This document shows positions 55,263 through 64,000 of a DNA stretch of 64,000 bases, piece after piece; position 1 is the stretch's first letter; every line of letters begins with the position of its first letter. The DNA comes from Oopsacas minuta. Lineage: Eukaryota; Porifera; Hexactinellida; Lyssacinosida; Leucopsacidae. The DNA lies in NCBI GenBank assembly GCA_024704765.1, contig JAKMXF010000099.1:196432-260431 (forward strand). The letters are read 5' to 3'. The position numbers and the translations under genes are program-made. The notes beneath the pieces are model-generated. The model was not told the origin of the DNA. It was given only the letters and a program-made list of their open reading frames with translations, and did no database searches.

Positions 55263-57302
55263 CAGTAATCTCCCGCTTAAGTACACAACTTGATCCGGAG
55301 TGGCGAGTGCAGTACTTAGCAAAATTAGCCCAATTTTCCGTCCTGTTTACTTAACAATAGAGATAACAGTACTTGAAAATAGGTATTGTTTGTTAAACAA
55401 GTACAGCCTGTCACCAGCGATAGAAAATCTTTTAGGTTCATTATACAGTACAGTTTTTTTTTATTGCATAATGTCAGGAAAAGGCAAAGGCAAAGGCAAG
55501 AGTTTGAATGAATCACAGATATTGAACATCATTGCCTTTTAAGTGAGCCAACTCCTCCAAGTAAGCGAAGTCTTCCACGAGAGTATGAAGTCAGTGAAGG
55601 CGCTATCCGAAGGGTTTGGGAGAACAGAGAAGTTATTCGAAAACGTTCTGCTCTGTTGTCCCAGGAGACTAAAACAAACAAGTTTCGAGGTTCTGTTTGT
55701 CGATTTTCGGACCTGGAAGACATGTTATACCTTTGGATTGATGGCATGCTTCGTGCTAACCTGCCTGTTCCACCCTCTCTGGCCATCGCGAAAGCAAAGC
55801 AAATCGCTGAACAGTTATCGATTTCGGAGGATGATTTAAAGCATCATGGCAGTAGCTTAGCCGATTTAGAGAACGTCAAGGACTTCAGAAACTTCTACTT
55901 CATGGTGAAGGAGCGGAAGTAGACGTACAGGACCCGGAACTTTTAGCTGCGTTGAATAGCTTGTATGATATAATCGCGTAGAAAGAACCTGAAAATGTTT
56001 ACAACATGGATGAAACAGGATTATTTTTCGGCTGCTACCCAGATATACTCTGCTTATGCCGTTTGAAGATGTCAGCAGCACCGGAGTAAAAAAGAAAGTA
56101 AAGACCAATTGTCGCTGGTTGTTTGTGCGAATGCCACAGGAACGCATAAAATTCAATGCACATTGATCGGGATACCGAAATCTCCGGCCTGTATAAAGAA
56201 TCGGGTCTGGCCGTTGAAGTACTTTAGCCATGGCAATGCGTGGATGGACGTTAACACGTGTTGGAAGTGGTTAATGAAGAGTTTTGTCCTGAAGTGAAAA
56301 AGAGAACAGGACGTCGGGTTCTGTTGTTAATGGGCAATGCTCCAGGCCATTTTCAAGCTTTTGAAGGGAATAACGTCAGAGTAGTATTCTTCCCCCCAAA
56401 TTGTACGAGCTGGAAACAACCATGTGATATGGGAATCATCGCAGCACTGAAAAAGAGGTACAAATATTTGTATCTCAAGGACGTTCTTGATTTTCACGAT
56501 CTTCATGAAGACTTCAAAGCCCGAAAAGAAGAGCGAGCGAAAAGGCTCCCTAGAGAAGCTGCTGGTGTTGTTTATGGTAAACCTGCTCATCTGCTAGATG
56601 CCACTTTTTATGTTAAGCATGCATGGGATTTAATATCTGACAAGTCAATAAGCAACTCATTCATCAAGTTTGAGTTCGGCACTTTAACATTGCAAGGTAG
56701 CGTTGATGAGGTCGACGCGATGTCTGATGTTCTGCAAAGATTCAGGTCTTTGAATATTGTGATTGAAGAAGATGAACTCAATGAATTCATGCATGTTAAC
56801 GACGAGAACAACGAAGAGTATTCGCAGGCGATGTTAGACGATGTTAATGAGGTATTGGCTACAATGCATACAGAAAATGATGACTCTGACGACGATAGTG
56901 ACGACAAAAGCAACGCTTCTGCACCAATCGAGAATGAAATGATATTCAACGGCTTTGAACAACTTTACCGTAAATTACTCGAAGTTGAGGACCAGTTGTT
57001 GAGCACCGATGTGCAAGCTCAAGCGGGAGATGCTTATGGTGATCTAAAAGATACTTTCAAAATTTTTCAGCGTAAACTGCGACAAGTGGCATCTGAAGCT
57101 AAACGCAAAAGAGCACAAAACATGCGTCAGCTGCGATGCATGATATGATTAAACAGTGAGTAACTTTAGCAAAGTGGACTTTTTAGTTTTTGATGGGGCA
57201 TTTTATATGTTTTTCAATAATTTGTTGAGAAAGTTGAACACAGAATTTCTGACAAATTTTTGCGTACTTAATCGGGATGCCTACTTAAGCGGGAGGATAC
57301 TG
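55263..57302 (+). mobile_element. pogo/Tigger-type element, complete ends
   Basis: The left end CAGTAATCTCCCGCTTAAGT and the right end (minus strand) CAGTATCCTCCCGCTTAAGT are inverted repeats. TA lies on both sides (55261-55262 and 57303-57304). The length is 2040 bp. It lies within the RAG1-like gene fragment. Confidence 0.93.
55471..57148 (+). pseudogene. pogo-family (CENP-B-like) transposase, second catalytic Asp lost
   Basis: A basic start (MSGKGKGKGKSLNESQI) leads a CENP-B-type DNA-binding domain (EYEVSEGAIRRVWENR and LYLWIDGMLRANLPVPPS). The DDE_1 catalytic domain follows with NMDETGLFF (Asp codon 56009-56011), LLMGNAPGH and TSWKQPCDMGIIAALKKRY (Asp codon 56426-56428). Pogo relatives have Asp where this copy has Gly (codon 56333-56335), so the triad is incomplete. 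Thirty residues separate that position from the third Asp. The C-terminal 296 codons (56258-57148) are open and end in an acidic Asp/Ser-rich stretch. The first half needs several frame changes. Confidence 0.9.
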
Positions 57303-57304
57303 TA

Positions 57305-58084
57305 CACACTCGAAGAACCTTTGCTGAATATATATGTCTTTAACACTTAGAACAAGTGGATTATTCCCGATGACATAGTGGTACAACATCAACATTTTCC
57401 ATTTACTTTTGCAAAAATTTAGGAGAATACTCAGGTTTAGAAATTTTCTTTTCGAAAGGTATGAATTTTTACCTTTCCTTTCATAATTTTTGTACGCGAC
57501 CAGCCAAAAGTTCGATCTGTCTGAAATTGTGGAACTAAGCGTCCATTCGAATCGCTAAGTGGAGAAACACAGCCGTTAAATATTTTCAATATACGTATAC
57601 ATACGCTTCTTATCATATAGTACCCTCAATCTTGGCCAGTTTTCCGCAGAAGACACAGAAAACAGTAGGAGATATAATATAGGCAACACTTCGAGTCTGG
57701 CCTACCAATAGTAGTCAACACAATTTTCAGTCATAACTTTTATTCATAGCAACATGAATAAGGTTGAATGTTGATGTATGCACTCGATCTTACTTCTTTT
57801 TATTTCACGATTTACAAACAAGGTGCAGGATTTGACTATATGGTTAGCCAAAATTTCTGACAAGTCCCAAATTATTTTGACATATACATGCAGGCCGTAG
57901 CATGCAGTTTTCTATTGCTCAGGTTGACTTAGACAAAATATATGGAGCCCCAAAGTTGCTCCGGAGAACTAACACTAAGTGCCTTTACTATTAGCCAAAA
58001 ATGTTGTTCGGTTTTAAAATGACCAACCTGACAGTGTCCTACGTCTATGCATATGTTGGAATATTATTTCATATATAGAATCTA
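57305..58084. other. AT-rich non-coding stretch
   Basis: It should contain the continuation of whatever the pogo element interrupted, but I recognise no coding motif. Confidence 0.45.
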
Positions 58085-59300
58085 CATGGTGTAACATATT
58101 GATGACTTACAGAAAAAATATTGATGAATTAGGGTTAGATGAATCCACTGCCCAATCTATTTTCCTATATATCCGCCTTTATATTGAGACATGTTTTAAT
58201 CCTTTCGGGCATACCACTTACTCAGATTGTCGAGAATTTCAGGGGAAATCTGAGACCATGCCAGTTTCGGCTGTTTTCAAACATATTTAGATTGGTTGCT
58301 ACTTCCATTTCATTAATTTGCTTTGGATGATGGCCCATAAATTCTCTATTGGGTTTAGGTCTGAGGAGTTGCCTGGCCAAATACCTTCCTCACAAAAGGA
58401 ATCCACATTGTCTTTACACCAATCTTGGGTCTTTATGGCATTATGAGCTGGTGCCCCGTCCTGCTGAAAGATGCACCTGGACATGTTTGGGAGTAATCTT
58501 CTGACTAGAACAGATCCAGTCTTCCTTTTCCTCCTTAGTACGATCTTCAGACACTTCTTCAGTATTTCTTCGATATAATATTTTGCAGTAACTCTACAGG
58601 ACTTAGGTATAATATGTAGTTCTGATATCGCATTGTATGACATCATTCCCCAAACATGTATCTTAGAAGGAAATATAATTTTCTCATGAGGAGCCACTGA
58701 TTCTTTCTTCCTTGCCCATACACGATCATTTTGTCTATTAGGTATGTGCAATAATTCATAGGGGGATTCATCAGAAAATAACACCATACGCCAATCTTGA
58801 ACAGTCCAATTAACTCTCTGTTTACAGAAAGAAATCCGATCTTTAATTTGTTATTCGGATAATCTTGGCTGAAGCGGTCTTTTATAACTAGTTGCTTCAA
58901 CAGAATTATTGAGATACATTTGGACAGTCATATGTGATGCTATAATACCCTTAGACTTAAGTTTTCTCGGCAATTTTCTTGTAGATTGGTGTTTCTTTGT
59001 TAGTGACTTGGAAATGATGATCTTTCCAATATTTGGTAAGGAACCTTCCGTCCTCTACCACGTTTATTTTCCAATGAGATTCCCTTCTGGTATTGGATCC
59101 ACCATCGTCCTACAGTACGCAAGGATGGTCCAAGTAAATTGTAAAGGCGTCTCTGTGTCATCCCACCTAATAACATCCCTACAGCCTGGTTTCTAATATT
59201 GATCTTGTGCTCTTTGACCATGATATTGCTAAGATATTAGGGAGCATAAACTGCTAATCAGTGATGAAACAGAATTGCATAATAAGATAAAATGGAAAAT
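58085..59300 (-). mobile_element. Tc1-superfamily DD37E element (right end not resolved)
   Basis: The left end CATGGTGTAACATATTGATG follows TA (58083-58084) and resembles the ends of the DD37E element at 48418. The transposase begins at 59221. No clear inverted copy of the left end was found between 59230 and 59430, so the right boundary is approximate. Confidence 0.75.
58299..59221 (-). pseudogene. DD37E transposase, close to intact
   Basis: The ATG at 59221 gives the N-terminal helix-turn-helix (AVGMLLGGMTQRRLYNLLGP) with the basic RGRGRK motif. Linker sequence follows with a stop near 58855. A 162-codon frame (58787-58299) then holds VLFSDESPYELL (first Asp), CIFQQDGAPAH (second Asp) and NSSDLNPIENLW. 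Thirty-seven residues lie between the second Asp and the Glu. The protein ends at a stop at 58299, shorter than usual. There are few frame changes. Confidence 0.87.
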
Positions 59301-59599
59301 CCTAAATAACGAAAGACTTGGCGATATAATCTCGAACTAATAATATATATAGCAAGATGGGAGAAGTGATTAAAACAGAATTTCAGCAGTTCAGATAATG
59401 TCAATTTTGCATGTTATAATTATGGGTGAAATACAAAATCCATTTTAAGTAATCCATGGTAGGAAATTCTACGTACAATTGTCAGGCCTTATAATACGTA
59501 GGTCATGGTGTAGGGAAATTACTATGGGACACTAGACCAGAAAACAAGTACACTACAAGACCAGGATCGATATCAGCATTGGCACCAGATATTGACCAA
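59301..59599. other. Non-coding gap
   Basis: AT-rich, nothing recognised. It may contain the unresolved end of the DD37E element. Confidence 0.4.
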
Positions 59600-59880
59600 T
59601 AATCGAAACATCTGATAATGAGGAATCGGATACTATCGTTACGCTGAGTGTAGACGTGGACCAAACAGCCAAAGAGTTCGAAGAAGAAACAATCCACTCA
59701 ATAAAAAAATTTATGGAATAAATTCAAGTTGCGAAGGGAGTACAAAAGACAACACCGCGGAAAATATGGGAGACGGTGAAGCAAAGTATAAAAGAGTTAG
59801 ACTTTCAGGATGATGCAGGGAATTTATGAAAACTTAATATAGAACAAACAGCACCATATATGCGAAAATATTGGGATGTC
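59600..59880 (+). pseudogene. Decayed coding remnant of unknown family
   Basis: One frame reads with few stops as an acidic then helical protein: TSDNEESDTIVTLSVDVDQT, then FEEETIHSIKKFME, TPRKIWETVKQSIKELDFQD and TAPYMRKYWDVTFSQ. Amino-acid make-up is protein-like, unlike the other frames. I do not recognise the family. It may come from a retroelement or a host gene copy. Confidence 0.35.
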
Positions 59881-60173
59881 ACATTTTCTCAATGAATTCT
59901 ATGCACAAGAAAACAGAAAACGCCATTGGAACTGACAATCAAGCAGCAGATTAATCAATATACTCAAATTTGATTACGTGAAATATCACTACAATTTTTA
60001 TTAATTAATAGAAAATCACGTCAATTGTCTATAATCAATGTACAGAGATCCAATGTTAAGTAAGGTGGAAACTTAAGTTCTTAAATAACCTATATTATAG
60101 CAAAATGGGATCATTAGGGTGGAAAATATTTGATCTCCACTGTATCTAAAAATCTCCAAATTTCAGTATAATT
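59881..60173. other. Non-coding gap
   Basis: Nothing recognised. Confidence 0.4.
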
Positions 60174-60257
60174 ATCATGGCTATATGCCCCATGATCCTG
60201 GTCATATGTCCTATTATACCGGCTATATATCCAATTATCCTGGCGATATGTATAATT
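60174..60257 (+). repeat. Tandem repeat, 4 units of exactly 21 bp
   Basis: The units start ATCATGGCTATATG, ATCCTGGTCATATG, ATACCGGCTATATA and ATCCTGGCGATATG and differ at several positions each. Because the unit is 7 codons long, one frame stays open and would give a hydrophobic heptapeptide repeat (I-L-A-I-C-P-I type). Confidence 0.85.
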
Positions 60258-61448
60258 GTTATGTCAATCCTCGAGGCTAATGTTTGCAATTCAGTTTATC
60301 TTGGCATTCATAAGTCATAAAAGGGGGCAGGAGGAGCAGCACCTATTAATAAAACTAGGGCCGAGTACCACAGACCCACAGTTATCTTCAGCTCGGCGTT
60401 TCATAGATTGATTGTGTTTACAATGAATGAGATTATTTATTAAACAGATTCATTCGCAAGTTATTACAAAAACAAAATGTTAATTCAACCCGATGTATAT
60501 TCTATCAGGTAATGGTTTAAAGTGTTTATCATAATTATTCTGCATGTAAATGTATAAAATATAAATAGACAAGACGTTATTTATGTAATCCTGGATAGTT
60601 CTTATATACTCCATGAATTATTCCCAATAATAGTGCTAAAGAGCCAATCTACCATAAAGGATTATTTCGCAACCTCTGCATCTCACTCTGATACCCTAAC
60701 TTTCCAGATGCAGCTCTATCCCAGCAAATTGATTCCTTAGGAGATATAACTTGTAATTTTTCGCAGATGTGTGTCTACCCAAGAAGGAGCACCCAGAACT
60801 AAGAAATACCGTGATAACAACATGATCATATAAGGATCAAATAGGACTAAAACATATTTTCTGTCGTTTGCGAAAATCGATCTATGCTGGCTATTTGGTT
60901 TTACAAAGTCAATTGGTTGCGCTTAATTACTCGTGATGGGACATTTAAATATAGCGTTTACCAGCCATTGATTTAACATTTTGTAAGGATACAGTAGACA
61001 GTACAGTTGGGAGGAAGGGCTGAATACCGAAAAGGTCAAACAGCATTAAACAATTACCAACAATCAATAGTTCATGTAATGTAGAATTTATACCTAAAAG
61101 CAAGTTGTCTTGATACGAAATTTATTATTTTTTCATCAAGCATTAAGAATTAAAAATATGAACTCTATATAACAGCTAAAAATATATCGTTCCCAAGTAT
61201 CGTATTGATTGACAGCAATTTAAAACCTGAGCAACACAAGAATCGCATAGCACTACGCTCAATATTTGATTCAATACGATATTGTGAATATCCAGGACTT
61301 GCTTTAAGAGGATATGGTAACGAGAAAGATTGTGATATCTATGGCATCTAATCTCTAATCTGAAGGTACATTACAAAATTATACATAAGTTCCAAATAAC
61401 TATAATTATCAGTAAGCATTCGAACCGGGCTCCCTGTCTATAATGTAT
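60258..61448. other. Non-coding stretch
   Basis: No domain or terminal repeat was recognised. Confidence 0.45.
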
Positions 61449-61740
61449 CTAGTAGATTCTTCTTGCAACTCTTAGACTTCTTAGGATTTTAGTGGATGGG
61501 GTTTCTATCAACCTGGTCAAATGATCAATCATGCTCAAAATAAGTTTGTAGCCATTTGATTCGATAAGTAGACCAGTTAGATTCATTCCTACACCTACAC
61601 ACCACCATACCTTTGTAATGATTGGTGAAGGTTCCAGAGAAATAGTAGGATTTTCAAACTTGATTGGTTCTTTTGCTAGCGAACTCATCTAGTGACATAA
61701 GTTTCAAAATCTTAGTACATACTGAGCCAATGATAACGGT
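61449..61740 (-). pseudogene. Integrase core fragment (retrotransposon or Ginger-like)
   Basis: A 79-codon frame (61688-61449) contains PSPIITKVWWCVGVGMNLTG, then GYKLILSMIDHLTRLIETPS. This matches the start of the rve integrase core, where M-D-L-T-G-P carries the first catalytic Asp. Here that residue is Asn. The second half of the core is absent. It is related in type to the remnant at 28206-30100 but is a different sequence. Confidence 0.6.
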
Positions 61741-62284
61741 ATTTTGCTATGTTACAAGTGTTCTAGAACATTGGTGCCCAGAATTATCTTGAATCTCTAT
61801 GAGAATTTCCTCAAGCTCATAGCATCTGGTAACAAATAACTGCATCCTGCTAAGAATCTAATTCGTACCTCTGAGCTCTCATGAAAATCGTTCTCTTCTA
61901 TTGCTTAGTAGAAACTACAGTGTGTGATTTTGAATCTAGGTAATTTGAAATTATTTCATACTCGATTGAGTCCATACTACTGTAGAAGGCATTATATTTA
62001 TGTCCACTGTGTTTCTTTAGCTACTGACAAAGCTTTTATGCTTCTCTAAACTCCTAAAGTATACAAACTCACCAATACATTAAATTCAACTATTACAGGC
62101 TCTGAGAGATTTCTGAGAGACTGAAGAATAGTATCTAACGACTGATATGTGACAGCTTGGAGAAGTTTCCCTTTATTTGAATGAATTACTTTTCATTCGA
62201 AACTGTTTCAACCCAAAAATTGTTACAAAACATGTGGTGGCGCCCTAAGGGCCGCCATCCCAACTTTACGCGAATAAGCATATA
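61741..62284. other. Non-coding gap
   Basis: Nothing recognised. Confidence 0.4.
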
Positions 62285-63619
62285 TGAGGACGTTCAATAA
62301 GTCTTCGGGTCATGATATATCTTAGGAATTAGTCAGGTAATATATCTACCTTTCATATATTATGAGCCCGTATAGTTAAACTCCATATAAGTACTGAAAG
62401 TTTCAAGCTTATTCGATACAAATTACGAATTTTTGAGATAGTACGTATAGTCAATTTACACCCACTGTTGAATTTATTGCTTCAAAGGATGATAATTTCA
62501 ACCTCAAATGGCGAACTTACATAGAGTTTCGCACAATACTCAAGATCCAGCTCATAATGATCCTCAGCGAGTTACAGGAGATATAGTTGCGTGGATTGCA
62601 CTTCCAGATCTACTGTAGAGCGATGGGTTGCCCGTTTTAGATCTGGTGATCCAGATGTCACAGATTCTTCTCTATATGGAAGACCGGTATCAGCAACCAC
62701 TTCAGAGATTATCGCACTCATTGAAAGCCTGGTCATAGAAGACAAGTGCATTAGTGTCAATCAGTTAGAACAAAGTATGGAGATTTCGTCGGGAGTTATT
62801 CATACAATTCTGACGACTGAGCTTGGCGACCGATCGATTTGTGGGAAATGGGTCCCGCCTAAGCTCAGTGAGAATCAAAGGTTGGCACGACTGAGTATTG
62901 CCAAGAAACTCTTGGAAACTTATGAGAACTGCGATTCTAGACGCTTAACAGAGATTATTACTGGTGACGAGACGTGGGTGTACTATTCAACACCATATAG
63001 CAAGTATAAGAAGCGATCATGGGTGAGGGGCGACGAACAACCGGTGAAAATTCCGAGGCCGACTTCAGAAAACCTAAGATTATGTATACCATCTCTTTCA
63101 GTAGTCATGGAATTGTCCTGCAATTACCTTGTGAGAGTGGCAAGGCTGTTACTGTACTTTCTTTACAAAACAAGTGCTTCCAAATTTGATAAAAATATAG
63201 AAAATAACTGCCCGACAACCGGAACTCGAGGAATGAAGATTTTAATTGATAACGCCAGTTCCCATACAGCTAAGCTTACCAAAGATTTCTTCGATGTAGA
63301 AGGGTTATAATTACTCCCCCATCCACCATACTTACCAGACCTAGCTCCATGTGATTTTTGGCTATTCCCCAAGCTTAAAATCTACCTTCAAGGCAAAGAT
63401 TTTAACACATTACAAGCACTCGGAACGGGCTTATACCAGTACTTCAAATCCATCCCCGAAGAAGAGTACAGAAATGTGTTTTACACATGGGTGGAAAGGT
63501 TAAAACTTTATGTATCTGGAGGAGGGGATTACTTCGAATAAATAATATAGTGAATTAGTGTGTATGGAGTTGGTATCATATTCTATGATATCACCCGCAA
63601 GACTTGTTGAACGCCCCAG
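62285..63619 (+). mobile_element. mariner element (DD34D), complete ends
   Basis: The left end (GACGTTCAATAAGTCTTCGG after TA at 62283-62284) and the right end on the minus strand (GGCGTTCAACAAGTCTTGCGG, preceding TA at 63620-63621) are inverted repeats. The length is 1335 bp. It is the full-length relative of the fragment at 51570-52113. Confidence 0.92.
62510..63541 (+). pseudogene. mariner transposase (DD34D), few lesions
   Basis: The N-terminus starts near 62510 and reaches STVERWVARFRSGDPDVTD (helix-turn-helix) after a one-base insertion near 62586. The 239-codon frame that follows contains ITGDETWVYYS (first Asp), KILIDNASSHTAK (second Asp) and then a TAA at 63308-63310, where relatives have Gln. 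Reading on in the same frame gives PHPPYLPDLAPCDFWLFPKL. Thirty-four residues separate the second and third Asp. The frame ends with a TAA at 63539-63541. Otherwise it is complete. Confidence 0.88.
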
Positions 63620-63621
63620 TA

Positions 63622-64000
63622 CATGTTTATATGTCCAGAATGAATTGAAAAAACTGAAATACCACTACTGGACTTATTTAAGAATAGAGGTGTATATCGA
63701 CCTGACTATGAGAAATTCGAGTCTTAGACGATAATTCATAACTGTGACGTCATTATCATCTCTTTGTATTCTCGAAGATTCGCAATATCTGCTAGTGCTC
63801 AAGTTACATACCGAAAGAAGCTGGAAATTTAAATCAAGAGTACCACAGAATTTCAGATGTCTTGACGTCATCACTTTGACTAATTACAAACTCATCCATA
63901 ATTATTGCACCACAATGAATGTATAATAAATAAAAATTGTGGAAGTTGCAAATAATAGAAATTGATAATATTCGAAACATGAGGTGCCTAGTAGGAACAG
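63622..64000. other. AT-rich non-coding end of window
   Basis: Nothing recognised. Confidence 0.4.

Noticed and set aside
59390-59430. Right terminal repeat of the DD37E element at 58085
   Set aside because: GCATGTTATAATTATG only loosely resembles the complement of the left end and lacks a TA flank.
1-64000. CRISPR arrays, operons, rRNA or tRNA genes
   Set aside because: No spaced direct-repeat array, ribosome-binding sites, rRNA blocks or convincing tRNA cloverleaf with A and B boxes was seen on reading.

Overview
This is an AT-rich metazoan nuclear window. It shows no operons and no bacterial signals. It holds one clearly intact conserved host gene, and most of the rest is a graveyard of cut-and-paste DNA transposons. 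The density and variety of Tc1/mariner elements (DD34E, DD34D, DD37D and several DD37E), hAT elements with BED fingers, pogo, Mutator-like pieces and integrase fragments suggest an invertebrate, probably an arthropod and plausibly a copepod-type crustacean. That placement is an inference from element families, not proof.

Layout, left to right. 1-1211: partial Tc1-like element. 1400-2079: broken OTU-protease gene. About 2.1-4.2 kb: quiet, with two candidate host exons. 4176-6525: hAT element with BED-finger transposase remains and a near-perfect target duplication. 6582-7371: non-autonomous Mutator-like element with a perfect 9-bp duplication. 7857-8763: hairpin-forming Tc1-type foldback. 9728-10035: MITE. 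10290-12958: a Tc1 and a mariner element lying back to back. 13740-16846: decayed ZMYM1-type hAT. 17010-18342: DD37E Tc1 element.

18.5-26.5 kb is the most unusual block. A RAG1-like (RAG1/Transib superfamily) transposase remnant lies on the minus strand. A large cysteine-rich companion gene (here called ORF-A) follows on the plus strand, and a second RAG1-like gene with a spliceosomal intron follows that. The same two partners recur at 52.5-55.3 kb, where ORF-A and the start of a RAG1-like gene are divergently arranged around a 441-bp spacer. The RAG1-like part there is cut off by a pogo element (55263-57302). This pairing is the best candidate for an undescribed system in the window.

26.5-45.8 kb: integrase-type retroelement remains (28.2-30.1 kb), a textbook DD34E Tc1 element (32918-34260), a second 2.35-kb hAT (34564-36912), a DD37D element, and a 2.8-kb long-inverted-repeat element with near-9-bp duplications whose loop carries a 2A-like NPGP motif. 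A few low-confidence candidate exons follow at 42-44.6 kb.

45817-47841 (minus) is an uninterrupted 674-codon gene for the TFIIIC90/GTF3C4 subunit of the RNA polymerase III factor TFIIIC. The remainder is a DD37E element (48418-49744), a ZBED-type hAT fused to a mariner fragment (50047-52113), the second RAG1-like/ORF-A locus, pogo, another DD37E element (58085-about 59.3 kb), a 4 x 21-bp tandem repeat, an integrase fragment and a well-preserved mariner (62285-63619). Apart from GTF3C4, nearly every coding region carries stops or frameshifts.
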